From Cryphonectria parasitica EP155 (taxonomy: Eukaryota; Ascomycota; Sordariomycetes; Diaporthales; Cryphonectriaceae), in assembly GCF_011745365.1 (NCBI RefSeq), contig NW_024468916.1:2649630-2713629 (forward strand): a stretch of 64,000 nucleotides of DNA. Reading direction: 5' to 3'. How positions within the stretch are numbered: the stretch's first letter is position 1; the number at the start of each line of letters is the position of its first letter. Below are positions 43,453 through 56,045 of this stretch, one piece after another. The notes beneath the pieces are model-generated. The model worked only from the letters and a program-made list of their open reading frames with translations, did not search any database and was not told the DNA's origin. The position numbers and the translations under genes were made by a program.

Positions 43453-45703
43453 CTATTCAATCTTGTCGAACCATACAAGGCCCTCGATGACATCCCGGCC
43501 ATTGGGCGAGGCTTGTACCCATGTGATGCCCATCCTGTCCACGTGCCCGTCCGGCCCGACCACGAACTGCACGAGCGAATAGCCCTTTAGGGTTTCACCG
43601 TGGGGGCTGTCCCTCAGGTGCTCAAAGTTCATCCAATACTCCCCCGACACGTGCTGGAACTGGTTGACCGTGGGCCAGGTCATGTCGGCGCGCACTGCCA
43701 CGAGCGAGATGTTCTCTCGCGTGATCAGGCCCTCGTGTGCGCTGGTGGGCTGCAGCGTGAAGTTGAGGTAGCCCGGGTGGAAGTACGTGCCCTCGTAAGC
43801 CTTGAGCGGGAGAGTGGGCGGGATGGGCTGCTCTGGGCGGTCGGGGTAGAACCTGTCGATGCTGGTGTCGATGGCGGCCTCCAGGTTCTCCTGGTAGCTC
43901 TTCATGCTGTGACATGAGAGAAAGACACATGGCAAGTTAGCAAGGCTTCTCCCATGTGTAGTAGATATACAGATAAACCCAGAAGAAGAAGAAAAATAAA
44001 AGAAAATAACAGAAATCAAAATCAAGCAAAAGACGTACTCTGCACCCCAATCGTACCTCTCCCCAACCGGCACGCCCAGCCTGTCGTCTACCATGTCCCA
44101 GATCAGCTTTCGCGCCAGCCCATTGGACGTGATGGCCGTGTTCCCCAAGACCACCATGCCCAGATCCAAATCCGGGTAAAAGAACACCTCAGCCCCGTAC
44201 GCATGCATGCCGCCCGAGTGTGTCCAGAACCGATGGCCCCGGTAGCTACTCGTCTGCCATCCCAGCGCATACGCCATGGGCGCGTCGTACGGCGGACTTC
44301 CTGCGTCTTCCTCCTCCTCCACTGCCGCCCACCCCTCCGGGTTCATGATGATACGCGGCGTCCTGACTGCCCTGTGCCCTTCTCGAGGCAGCGGGCCTTC
44401 CTCTCTGAGCAGCATCCGGATCCACCTCGAGTAGTCCTCCACGTTCGACATGATCGCCCCCGCGCCCCCAATCTCATCCGTCGGCATAAACGGCACTTCT
44501 GGTCCGAACTGCTCCGCGTGCCTATCCCACGCGTAGCCCGAAGCCAGCCGGTGCTTTCCTTCCTCCTCCTTCTCCCCCGCCGCCAGCGCATCCTCCAGCG
44601 AAAAATACGTCGACCTCATCCCGAGCGGTTCCCACAGCCACTCCCGCAGCAGATCACCCAGCCACACATCCGTCTCCTCGCTCCCTCCTCGCCTGCCTCC
44701 CACCAGCGTCTGCACCGCATGCGACGCCGCGACAAACATGTGGTTACAGTACTGCCATTTCGTCCGCGGCGCCGCATTGGTAGGCAGGTGGCGCAGCAGC
44801 CGCGTGCCGTCACGGACCGACGCCTTGCGGCGCGTGGCGTTGGTGCCGGGTGTGTCGTCGCGGCGGATGTGTGAGCCGGCTCGGTCGTGGCGCGGCATGC
44901 CTGTGCGGTGGGACAGGGCGTCCTCGAGGGTGATGTGCGATGTGGCCCAGGCGTCGGAGGGGCCGAGCACGAAGTCGTCTGGGATGATGGAGGAGAGCGG
45001 GGTGTCCCAGGAGAGAGGAGAGGCCGGGGCGGGGAGGGCGGAGGGGATGGTGTAGTTGCCGCTTTCGATCATGATGGCGAGGATCGCGGCTGTGAAGGCT
45101 TTGGTGGTGCTGGCGCAGTAGAAGAGGGTTTTTGGGGTGACTGGGGTGGAGGGTAGGGTTGCCAGACCGTAGCCCTATTGAGAGGGGGGTAAGCAACGGA
45201 AGGAGGAGGAAGTCAGTCTGGGCAGTCCAGATTGTGCTCGGAGGGATTGGCGTTATAGAGGAGAAGGAGAAGAAGAAGAAGAAGGAGGTGAAGATGGGGA
45301 TGGAAGAGACACCATGCTCCTGTCACTAGACAAAGGAAGCACACTACTCCCTCTCCTTCTATTTCTCTGCACTCTGAGAGAAGATATATACCGTCACCGG
45401 AGAACCAAGATCTCAACAAACAAAATCATTACCCAATCATCATACCTCAGTCCAAATGTCCTCCCCATCCACCACTCCAATCGCCAACCCCGGCACATGC
45501 CACTCCTCCAACAACCCCTCAACATGCCTCTTGTATTCCTCCGTAAACGGACTGCTTCTGCATTCCCCTTTCTTCTCGTTCTTGTCACCCTTCATGGGTT
45601 TTTGTCCCTCACCATCGTCGCCAATGCAAGCTGGGGAACCCTGCGCCTCGCCGAGGTTCCTGCTGCCGAGGAGCAGCAGAGCGAGGGGCGAGGAGGGGCG
45701 CAT
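43453..45703 (-). CDS. Serine beta-lactamase-fold hydrolase
   Basis: Minus-strand exons 45703-45446, 45174-44039 and 43906-43453 join in phases 0 and 2 to give 615 residues. Intron 2 (132 nt) is stop-free, with GTACGT donor, GCTAAC branch and ACAG acceptor. The protein has the class C beta-lactamase / penicillin-binding fold: the nucleophile motif is Ser108-Thr-Thr-Lys111 in FYCASTTKAF, Y-x-N is YCNHMF, and the third motif is HSGG in FWTHSGGMHAYG. The C-terminal domain (YEGTYFHPGYLNFTL) resembles the lipocalin-like domain fused to many such esterases. The N-terminus starts with a short hydrophobic stretch but no convincing signal peptide. Fungal relatives are mostly uncharacterised esterases or peptidases; some act in secondary metabolism. 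No biosynthetic cluster is seen here. Confidence 0.87.
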
Positions 45704-47088
45704 GTTTTCAATGCCAGTGCTGCCTCTTACAGTCGAGCAGGGACGTCACGTGGGCATCAATTGGGTAAGACAAGCTTGTTGGCTGGCAAGCAGGAAAAGG
45801 ATACAACAAGAGTAAAATAGGAATTACAAGGTGGAATAGGGTGAAAACAAGGACGTAATGTGTAGATCGAGTTGAGCTAGGACCTGTTTTGGGCGGATAC
45901 TGATTAGCCCGGCTTACATGCGATAACGTCGCCGTGCAGCGAATATTGATGCTTAGACGAGGGGTCGTTGCGGAGAGCACGGAATTTAGCCTAAGTAGAA
46001 TAATGTGCTTCCTTCTCGTTTTTCTTTCTTTCCACGAGGCCCCCCCTTTCTAAGCCGTGTGTAGGCTGGTAAGTCGTTTGAAAAGGCGATTGATAGTTTC
46101 ACCAAGGCAAGACAAGATAGGCAATCAACGTATCCGGTTTACGCCGTATCCATTTGAGATCTGCAGCTGTGACGGATAGTCTAGACTAGAGACCAGCCAC
46201 TCTTTCACCAGACACAATTACACGTATCCGCTCTCATTCTTTCGGGTATGAGCATGACTTTCCTGCTTTCCACTGATCAACTCTGAATAACGCGGAACCT
46301 CAGATACATGCCTGTCTGTGGTCGCGCATCGGGGCCTTTATCAAGTCAAGGAGGGGGCCAAACAGTCAGACAGTCAGCTAGGTTTAGCATCCTAGAATCT
46401 CCTGCAGCCGTAACTTTGACCGTGTCCCCGTGGCCGAAGCCATCCCGCCGTTCAACAGGTCTGTTAGAGCTCCAGATTCGCCTTCAAAGACGAGAACAGC
46501 AGAACCGATCCGTCCTTCAACGTCACCGGTTGTAATCCTGACCCTCTATCCCTTGATCCAACGCTGCAATTGCCCGTCTGTTTTGAAAGAGCTCGAGTGC
46601 ACGAGCGCGTACCGCTGTGGCTTCCTGGACACCAGGCAAAAAGGAAAATGATGTTTCTTGACCTTGCGATATCGGGAAAGGCCCCTCTCGCATGATGGTG
46701 GTATTTTTTTTACCCTCAAGGGCATTCGTTATCGTAGTACGCTGCAGAAATCCCTAGCCTCCTCAATGATGACTGGCCGTCGCACACTTTCCGTCGAGTG
46801 AGCGTTCAACCTTTCTGCGACTCTGGTATTTACAATAAGCCGTCGAACCATACACAAGCTGTAGCGTTGATGTAGCTGGCAGGTCAGCCAAGGGTGTCGT
46901 TGAGTCTTCATTGTCCTTGGGGGGGGGGGGGGGAGCGACATCCACAAGCCCTTCTAGCGTAGCGTTGCCAGAAGGTCTTAATGCTTCCTGCAGAAAATAA
47001 CATCAAACATCCAAGGTTGCCTGGGCAGCGCACTCAAGACGCCTGGCAATGCCAGCCGCAGGACACCTCGTTGAGCGAGATTTACTCC
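45704..47088. other. Gene-free interval
   Basis: Promoter region of the serine hydrolase gene and 3' region of the DUF7918-like gene. A 15-G run lies at 46919-46933. Frames are short and none is convincing. Confidence 0.6.
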
Positions 47089-48924
47089 TCACAGCTCTTC
47101 CTCGTCTGGCTGGGCCCTGCTCAGCTGGGAAGCAGGTGCTGCTGGCGCTGATGTTGAAACTGACCCTGCCTGAGAGACATTGTCCAGAGGGCCGGCGCGT
47201 TGCTTCTTGAGGGGACTACCGACGATGGTGTCATCCGGAAGACTCTTGCCAAAGGCTGTGGTGCTTGAGGGCAGACCAGGTATATTTCCAAGACCGGAGA
47301 AGCCAGTGGAGATGGGTGGCGAGCCGGCTGAGCTGGCCCCGAGGGTGGGTGACTTCTGATCGGTGGGTGTAGAGCCTCCCAGGTCGGTCGATCGCTGGCG
47401 TTTGAGCTGTAGTTATCAAGTCAGTACTTGGGTGTGCGCCGAACAAAGGCGAGAGGTAGGGCAGTGCAGTATACATACTCGAATCCTATCAACGCCCTCG
47501 GCCAGCTCACCAGTGAACTTGGCATCCTCGGGGGCGCTGCTGGACTTGACCTCTTTCTCGTCAAGATCCTCCATCTTGCCTAAGATCTCGGGCTCGTCAT
47601 CGTCGTCCTCACTGTCCTCGTCCATAGCACTTGCTGCTCCATTACTCTTCATTCTGGACTTCCTACGCTTGGTTGACTCGGCCTCCTGGTCCCTGAACGC
47701 GGAGAAGCCCACAGTACCGGTGGTCTTGAGGGGGCCGAGGTTGGACAGATCGAGCTGACCAGACCGCCGCTTCGCAGAAGGCGTGGTCGTGGGCTGCGGC
47801 TTAGACGTCGGAAGGACGCCCATCTTCTGCAGTTGACCTGTACAGCATGTTAGCTTTGGCGCCTTGCCAGCGTTAAGCAGGGGCTGGAATGAGTACTCAC
47901 GGTCACCGCGGTAGTAGAAGGTGAAGGTGGCGTAGGGCTTCTCGGGGCCGTCGATTCCGGTAACCGTCTGGGTGCTGATCGTCTTGGGGTCGAGCGACTT
48001 GGGTTTGGCAAAGCTGGTCGTATGCTCGACATCGGCATCGACACCGTTGGAGTTCCCTCCGTCCACATCGTCGTCGTCGTCGTGCGCACCAAACTGTGGG
48101 GAGTATTCGCCCTTCTTGATCTCGCCCGAGGCTATCACGCGGAACATGGCTACCTTGATCTGGCCGGCAGCCTCGGGGAACTCGTCCTCGGAGTCGGACA
48201 GCGAGTCGTCATCATCATCATCCAGAACCGCCTCGACGGGCGACGCCTCGTTGGTGTAGCGCAGGGTATCTCTATGACCCTTGGGCTTCTTATCATCCAC
48301 CATAGAGGCTTCGCCGCCCTCGGCCCTCTGCTTCCGACGTCGGCGCTCGAACTTCTGGCGACGCTTCTCGAGGCGCTCCTGGGTGTTGGAGCCCTGCAGG
48401 TCCAGGCCGTTCAGCCAGCGCTCCAGGCCAACCTCGCGGAACAGGAACTCCCTCTCTGCCAGGCCACCGCCTTCTGCGTCAGGGACCTGAACCCATCTGC
48501 TATTGACCCAGGTCTCTTCACCCGGCCGCAGCAGCGTGGCCACCTCCTCCTTGCCCCGCCCGTCAAAGTAGATGTAGGCAGCGACTGTCTCGTTCTCGGA
48601 GTTGGTCATCGGGATGTAAGGGTGGACGCCGCTGCCAGCCTTGCTTGAAGACACATCCAGGGCGGCGAACTGCGGGGTCGGCTCGGGCTGGTCGGGCGAT
48701 GGCTTCGGAGTCGAGTAAGGGATGGGCAGGCCAGGTGTCAATAATGTTATCGAGATGGCGAACTTGGCAGGCTCCGTCTTGCCCGAATCCTCGCTCAGGG
48801 TGGGGGACGGGACGGGGATGAAGCTGTTGATCCGAGAGAATTTGGACTGCCGCTGCATGCCATACTCGGGGAGAGGGCTGCCATTGGCATGGATGCTGAC
48901 AGCTATGCCCTTGAAGCAGGGCAT
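47089..48924 (-). CDS. DUF7918-like conserved fungal protein
   Basis: Minus-strand exons 48924-47901, 47837-47479 and 47406-47089 join in phases 1 and 0 to give 566 residues. Intron 1 (63 nt) is stop-free; intron 2 (72 nt) has GTATGT, TACTGAC and ACAG. The N-terminal half, from MPCFKGIAVSIHANG through PYIPMTNSENETVAAYIYFDG to the YATFTFYYRGD segment, resembles the DUF7918 domain of filamentous fungi, of unknown function. Between the conserved strands lie a basic RRRRK stretch and Asp-rich runs. The C-terminal part is rich in Ser, Pro and charged residues, with basic KRRSGQ, KRRKSR and LKKQR patches that look like nuclear localisation signals. A nuclear role is inference. The family call is from memory of its sequence pattern. 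Confidence 0.8.
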
Positions 48925-49568
48925 CTTGTCTGCTCACTAGTGGACTCCGATGGTGCTTGCAGCGTGCAGTCTACTTTTGTGTCTGGTGTTTATGTGTTGT
49001 CGTGGTAATTGTCCCGAGAAGATGGGATAACAGCCAATGTTTTGAGGTGGTTTGTGTGTCCAAGTCGGGGCCTGAGCAGAGATGTCTTGGGTCATACCCC
49101 CACCGTCAGTCAGGCGCAACAGGGAGAGGTCTTGACAAGCCCACTGTGAAGGGTTGCTTGATCCACAAAGTACAAAGTGCTCCAAGTCGTGGTTGGTACT
49201 AGAGTTGCTCAGAGTAGCAGCCTGGTGGTGGTGCAGCTGCTGAGAAAAGGAGTTGGGAGCAGGAGAAGGAGAAAATCTGACGTCGACTGTTTGTTGACTT
49301 TTGGGAGAGTTGCTAATCTCCAATGTTAATGGTTGATGTGGGGTCCGAGGACAAGGGAAGAGGTCAGGGCCTGGGTGCTGCAAGATCTTCTGTCGCCTTG
49401 TTGATATTGGCCTGGGGCCTGTACCAGCACGGGCACTTCAAGGTCCAGGTCGCCTGAAGGGAGACTCGATATCGAAGGGGTGACTCCAAGGGGGACGAAA
49501 GAAAGGAAAGGGGAGAAAAGAAAGAGAAAAGACAACATAAAAAAGACAAAGGTTGAGGCTAGGCAGGT

Positions 49569-49604
<36 letters not shown>

Positions 49605-50605
49605 GATGCTGATGCTGATGCAGTGGAGGCGGAGGCAGAGAGGTAGAGGCAGACAGTGAGGTAGCAAGGCGATGCGGGTTTGAACGCGCTTGGTGATCAC
49701 CCCCGTCAGGCTAGACCAGAGTTGGAGAGAGTCGATTGGATCCAAATGCTCTTAGTGGACTGACCTTGCAGATTGGCTTTCACAAACTGGGCGGTGGAAA
49801 TGCAGCCTGTCTCGTCCCACCACAACAGCTTTGAACCCCCCCCCCTTCTCCCCAAAATTATTATTTTGCGACCCTGTGGGGGGTGGTGCTACTATGGTAC
49901 ATGTACATTAGGGGTCACCTACACTGTGCAGACAGAGTGCTTGAAATAAACACAAGTTCTCCAGCAGCATTGAAGATAGCAACCTGTTGTTCCTTAGGAT
50001 GAGGTTAGGCTCAGATGATATCGCCTAGAGCTCCCGCTATGGGTGAGATCTGGTGATGGTAGGTCTCTCTGGTCTGCTGGGATGATCTAGTCAGTGTTGC
50101 TCTGGTTGCAAGTGAGGGGTTAGTCACACGCCAAGATGTCTCTATGCTGCAGAAGGTGGCTGGCAGGGTACCTGAGCCTATCACTCCAAAATTTCCACTG
50201 TACATTGAGGCACCACCCAAGGCGTCCCCCATTCTTTAGCGCGCCAGACGCCTGGGAGTCAAGTTGTGTTAGTTTTTGGAGCCCTTCAATTGCCTTGGGA
50301 AGTTCGCTAGCTGTTGGCAGATAAGGAAGACAATAAGGATCATTGACACAGTTTTGTTCTCCAATCTGTCCAGATGAGGTCTTCCAGGACATCTATGGAT
50401 AACAATGGTAGGCAGTCTCAATAGGCAGCATGAAAGAGAAACCAAATCCCATAGTCGTGGTGAATCAATCAATATGTGCTATTGGTGGGTATCAGGTACA
50501 AAGCTTAGTAAACAGATCGAATCCAAACGCCTTTTCTCTTGATTCCCCCATGCTCTCTGTCGTTGCTGTGACTCGAACCATCTCGTTATGAGAGATGGCC
50601 TGTAT
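48925..50605. other. Gene-free interval
   Basis: Promoter/leader region of the DUF7918-like gene and 3' region of the seipin gene, both on the minus strand. It contains ten CAG units (49570-49599). A minus-strand frame here (49326-49745) is mostly Cys/Leu/Phe produced by the repeat and is not credible. Confidence 0.6.
49570..49599. repeat. (CAG)10 trinucleotide repeat
   Basis: Ten uninterrupted CAG units on the plus strand, followed by imperfect AAGCAGATGCTGATG units. It lies about 650 bases upstream of the DUF7918-like start codon, possibly in its leader or promoter. Confidence 0.95.
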
Positions 50606-51917
50606 TCAAGAATCATTTCGCCGTCCAGACGCCCTCCTCCGCAAAGTCCCCGGCCCATCCCTCTCGCTAAAGCTCGTTCCAATTCCCGAGTCCCGTCCTT
50701 CGTCCTCACCATACTCGTCCACACCGGCATCCACACCGGCATCCTCATACTCATCATCCGCCTCCACGCCCGCGGCCGGCGGCATATCTGCCTGCGGCGT
50801 GGACGCCGTCACGTCGTTGGTGTGAGCCGGCTCCGGGTCGTAGCGCAGAGGCGGCTGCTGTGAGGATGTCGGAAACGTCATAGGGACGTCGTCAAGAGTC
50901 TTGCCGCTGGAGTCACCTTCCCTCTTGATCTTCTGCGGAGGTTGACTTGTCTGTTCCTGCTTCACCTTGCGGTCTTCGCGGTGTCCGTTGAAGATGAGAC
51001 GGAGGATGAGAATAGTGATACCGAGAGAAAAGACCTCCCAGAGCCAGAAGAGCGCGGTGAAGAGGAGGAAAGACGTGATCCACCACGTGTGCATAAACCA
51101 CCGTAGTCCGTGCAGCTGTGCGGTGATGGTCACAGAGGCGCTGTAGACCTGCAGCGTCTGGCCAGCCTGGACGTCTAGTACGAGCGTGGTGGGCATCATG
51201 GTGCCAGGCCTGAACTCCAGGCGCTCCACCATCGGGACCACCAGCCTAGTGGTCTCGGATGCCGGCACGAAGACATGATAGGCGAGGAACAGCAGTCGCG
51301 AGGCGAGGGAGACCAGCGGATCCGTGTAGGGCACGATAGCCGGACGCGTCGAGGTGTAGAGAATATTACGCCCCTCCAGGACGCGCACTGGATTCGTCAT
51401 TGGTAATATGACACGGCTGCTGTCACCGGGTTGGTTATCGAGGAGGTGCAGTGCGAGCATGAAGTTGCCGCGCTCGAGGTTGGCGGGTGAGTTTGGGAGA
51501 TTCAGCGTGACGGAGATGTCGTAGTCCTGGTAATCGCCAAACTTCTTGTCTGCGAGAGTAATAAGGCCGTAGGGATTGACCTCATATCTGCCACAGCGCC
51601 ACCCATCGTCAGTCCGCAATCACAACTACTCCCCGCCAAGTCCGTCCCAGAGTAAACAGCTGCCGCTAGACTTACCCATATTGTAAATGCACCGGCAACG
51701 TCGTGACCTGATCGGGAAGATACTCATGATAGAACGCCAGATACGAGACTGCCGCGCATCCAAGGAGGAATGTCGAGACCAGTCCCAGCAACACACTCGT
51801 CAGTGCGGTCCGCTGGGCCGTCTTGCTCGTCAGAGCACCCCAAATGCTACCCGCCGTGTATGTCGTAGCATTGTACCCAGAGCGCAGCGTCTCAGCGCCG
51901 CTGCTCACCAGATCCAT
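50606..51917 (-). CDS. Seipin
   Basis: Minus-strand exons 51917-51676 and 51587-50606 join in phase 2 (88-nt intron, GTAAGT donor) to give 407 residues. Seipin is an endoplasmic reticulum protein that forms a ring at contacts with lipid droplets and controls droplet formation. Two membrane segments are visible: residues about 38-63 and about 248-276. Between them is the lumenal beta-sandwich with YDISVTLNLPNSPANLERGNFM, the most conserved seipin signature. The C-terminal cytosolic tail of about 130 residues is acidic and disordered (repeated DAGVDAGVDEYGEDEG) and ends in basic residues. Topology and length agree with filamentous-fungal seipins. The start is the first ATG. Confidence 0.93.
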
Positions 51918-52878
51918 TCTGTGGCGTGTTGCGACTGGGAGCTTAAACTAAGCGGCAGGTGCCGCGTCGCGAGACACGATGTTATGGGTGGGTGATTGGG
52001 AAGGGGTGTATTGCGCGTGTCGAGAGAGGCTGTATGCTGTAGTAGGCGAATGTGGTGACAATTGTTCACTGGGAAGGTAGGCCAGGCAATGTGGGCCGAT
52101 GTGCTGCTGGAAAGCTATTAGTCGCGCGGGATGGAGCCTGGGAAATGGCTAACTCGACGTCATAGTCTTGCAGCTAGGGTTGCTCAGGGTTAACCTCCAA
52201 GCTCATCCTTGTGTTAGCAGCTCTAAGGGTCTTCCTCACCAAGCTCGTCCTCTAGCAACACAGGGTAGAGGCGCCACGACATTTTCTCGCGGACGTCCCT
52301 GAAGAAAACCATGACAATCTCAGTACAGTCTGATCTCTCTGAAGGCTGCAGCGAAAGGAGCTCATAACTATAATTGATCTGTCTCTTCTAGGGTTCAAAG
52401 GTCGAGCTGCTCTGAGAAGTACAATCTCGGAGCATCCTCTTGAAGGGCTGGCCAAATATAATACAATCACACAGGGGAGGCAAGATACAAGCATCAATTT
52501 AAAGTGTTCGCATGCATTTTCTCCGTAACTCATCCTTTCATACAGATATACCATGGATATCATCATTTCAGGCCTCCTATAAACATCAAAGCCATACCCC
52601 CCCTCTTCGTTTGCACAAACCCTGAAACAAAGACAAGCTTAAGAAATATGACAAGTCTGCCTACCCACGTGCCACTCTCGTCACGTAAACGGACCATGGT
52701 TCGTGTGTTCAGACTGTTCAGTAATCATGTGTAAAAAGAAAGATGCCTTCCCCCCCCCCCCCCCCCGCTTTGAATGCTAAAATATGGCTGATGGAGCTCG
52801 TGGGCTGTTTACCAACATCAAACAAGAGAAAGAAAGCAAACAATAAACGCGTGAACGTGGCATAAGCTGGTGATGCAC
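51918..52878. other. Gene-free interval
   Basis: Promoter region of the seipin gene and 3' region of the F-BAR gene. A 17-C run lies at 52750-52766. No gene is seen. Confidence 0.6.
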
Positions 52879-55800
52879 CTAGATGGGTTGCAAGTAGTTG
52901 CTTGGGACCAGCCCGCTGTGGCCGTTCGCGCTGTGGACCTCGGCCTCCCACCAGCCATCGTCTTGGTGGCGGAGCACGGCGAGGATGTCTCCCTTGTTGA
53001 AACCGAGTTCTTCGGGGATTGCGGCTTGGTACATATACATTGCACGTGCTGCGAAGTTGGTCAGTCAGCAAACAGACGCCACGCAAATTGACGGACAACA
53101 CTTACCGAAATGCAGAACTGGCCGGCCATCCTTGGTGTAATGCTTCCCACTATCCGCAACGCTCTTGCTGCGCTGTCTTGACGTCGGCGCGATTTGCCCC
53201 TGAGGTTCGTAGAGGCTCATGCCTCGGTTGCCCTGGCTCGTACCAGGCCGCCCGCCTCGGCCTCTCATAGAGCCGCTATAGCCATCGTCTGTCGGCGCTG
53301 GTGACATTCCTCGTGCCATATCAGGGTGGCCGTTGCTAAGATTACTACCAGCCCTACTGGCAGGCCGACCATAGTCGCCCCGGCTAGCAGGACGCCCGTA
53401 GTCCCCTCCGCCACGGAATGGCGCAGGTGATGCTGCACGGGGCATATCGTTCGGCGAGTTTTGGCGGTAGAAACCCTGGGATGAATGGTTGTCCATTTGG
53501 ACAGAGCCATGTCGAGAATTCGTGCTTCCGCGTGGACTATTTGCATACGTATTCGGTGACGCGGATTCCTGATACATACCCGGTCTGGGAGACGCGCTTC
53601 TCGGCGCTGCCGGAGACGCGGCTCGGGGCATATCATTGCCACGAGTAGCTGGACGAGAAGACGATCGATAATTACCAGATCCAGGCCGATCTCCAGTGAA
53701 AAGATTCCGTGTCCCTTGGGTATATTTCTGCGACGTCTCCTTCATGGCTCTCGAGGTGACTGCAGGGGACGGAACACCCAGTCGTTGGGGTGGCTGGTCA
53801 TAAGAGGGCGGTGGCGTCCCTCGCATCCCAGCTGCCGCATTGCTGGGGCCCCCAATGGGTGCTGATCTTGAGAATGGCTGGGCGCCAGGAGCGGGAGTCG
53901 CGATGCCGTGGTAGTGATCCGCTGACATGCGAACTGTCGACTGCTTGTTGACGGCTACGCCCTTCAGTTCTGCCAGTGCCTGTGCAATTGGGTCGTCATC
54001 CTGAGGTTCTGGTTCGGCGGCGGGCTTCTGCCGGCCTGGCAGCTTTACGGGGAGCACATTATCGCCAACATTGATTGCAACATCAGCATTAGCATCGATC
54101 GGATCGGGGCTGGCAGTTGCCCTATCGGCCAACAAACTTTGGCTTGATCCGCCTGCATGGAACTGACGGTTGGGACCAGGATTGCTGTTCCCGCCATGCC
54201 AGGTGTTTCTGCTGTTTCCTGACAGGTCTTTCGGGTCCCTGATACTCTTGCGTCGGCCAAAGGGGCTGTGGTTCTGGAAGAAGCCGCTCTTCTTCTTCAG
54301 CACCTTCCTGTCTCTCTCTTGCGCGGGCGAGACTGGGGACATCACCGGGTCCTGCTTAACAGGCGAGACAGCTCCACTCGTCGGTTCGTGGCTAGAGAAG
54401 GAATAATCGCTGCGCTCATCTCTGCTGGTCGGTCGGTCGGAGACTGAAGTTGCGCTGACCTGAGACCCTAGGTCCGAGCCGTTATGAGTGTTAGGCCTGC
54501 AGAGCATCGTCATGCCGTCCATGGGATAGGGGTCGTGAGGAACAGGTGCGAACTCGTTGGGGTCGAACTGCATAACGTTAGTTATCTGTTGCATCCTATC
54601 GTCACGCAGCAGCGGCCAAAGTCGTCCTGGAGATGCAAGGCAGAGACAATCCCTTCGCGCCTCGTAAGATATGACATTGACAGCTGCCTCGTCCGCTTTA
54701 ACATCACTCACCTCTGGTGGCTGGATTTGTCTCTGGAATTCCCGAGAATCTCTGGAAGTGTCCTTTGGTGCCTTTTGGGATGTGACTGCCTGCTCCCTCC
54801 CGGGAGGTGTTCCGACAACCCCATGGCCCAGCTCTCGGGCCAGAGCAGATGTCGGGTCGTGGTGAGATTCGTAGGTGGAGGGTTGTGGTGACGAGGATCG
54901 GAAAAGAGGATTTATGCTCCGAGGGAATTGTGCCACAGAATAAGCCTCGTCCTCAGAGATCTCGGACTGTGCGTCTACATCCCCTCGACAAAAGTTGATG
55001 TATTTCGGTGGATCAGGGATCTCCTGGCCAGTGCCCTTGTCACGGATGAAGTGGATAATGTCCTTCTCAACTTCCATCTTCTCCAATGAGAGACGGATCT
55101 TCTCGCATGATGCATCATCACTGACGCAGACGGTGGATGCGATGTTGGCAAAGGTCCAGAGGCTGCTCTTGGTAAAGTCGAGCCTCTCCTCCTCGAGGTC
55201 CTGGAACTTGTCTGCTGCAGCCTTCCACTCCCTGTTCCACCTTACAGTGGTTTCTTCTAGGGCCTTGACAGCATTCTCGTACTCCTGGTTCGAAGTGGCC
55301 AGGCTGATCTGGGTCTTCTCGAGCTTCGCCTTGTTTTTGCGCTCCTCCTGGCCCATGACCATGTGGCCTTGTGCGAGGTAGCCCTTGATCTTAAGACACT
55401 CCTGCTCGTACCGATCCCGGGTCTGCAGGCGTTAGACACTAGAGGCCGGGCCGAAAGTGTGTGCGCGTGACTCACCTTGTTAACCTGCTGGGTCTGCTGC
55501 TGCTTGGTCTTCAAGAGCTTCTCGATACCGTTCTGCACGATCTTCCGTCGCTCCTTCATACCTCCAGCGAAGGCCGTTAAAGGCTCCTCAAGTTCCGACC
55601 TCATCTGGGCGGCATTGTTCTGATGCTGTTTTCCCATGCCCTCGACCTCGCCACGGAGTGTGTCCAGTGATGTCTTCAGTGTTCCCATCTCCTGAGAGCC
55701 TAGTGCTTTGCGGGATAGTGAGAGCAGCTTGCGGGCATATTCTTCTTCGATCGATGCTCGTGCTGCCAATTGCCGTGTCAGCCAGTCCGATTATACTATG

Positions 55801-56045
55801 AACACGCGCTCGCGTTCGAGAGATCTTACCATTATAGAATGAGCGAAGTTCGTCACAAGTCTGCTTGGCAGCATGCATACGCTCAAGCATGGGCGTGACA
55901 CCCGCATCTTCTTTTCCCCAGAAATTGTTGGCAACTAGAAGGATAAACGTATATCAGTACGGAGTCGGTGTAGAGCTTAGCAAGGTGAGAAGAGCGTGTC
56001 CATACATGAGAGAGCCACCGTGGGCCCTTCAGTTGCTGCCGGCAT
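52879..56045 (-). CDS. F-BAR and SH3 septation scaffold (Cdc15/Imp2/Hof1 family)
   Basis: Minus-strand exons are 56045-56006, 55934-55830, 55762-55476, 55422-54712, 54585-53106 and 53048-52879, giving 930 residues. Introns 1-3 and the last are firm. The 126-nt intron 54711-54586 is probable only: it begins GTGAGT and is stop-free, and retention would give 972 residues. The tiny first exon encodes the MPAATEG start. Residues about 14-260 form an F-BAR domain (FANNFWGKEDAGVTPMLERM, RASIEEEYARKLLSLS, heavy coiled coil to DIIHFIRDKGTGQE). A long disordered middle rich in Ser, Pro, Gly and Arg follows. The last 57 residues are an SH3 domain (ARAMYMYQAAIPEELGFNKGD, GWWEAEV, GLVPSNYLQPI). Such proteins bind plasma membrane and organise the contractile ring and septum. 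The gene is divergent from NOT1. Confidence 0.92.

Noticed and set aside
43954..44874. 306-codon plus-strand frame within the serine hydrolase locus
   Set aside because: Arg/Pro/His-rich shadow of the minus-strand hydrolase, whose SxxK, YxN and HSG motifs are intact.
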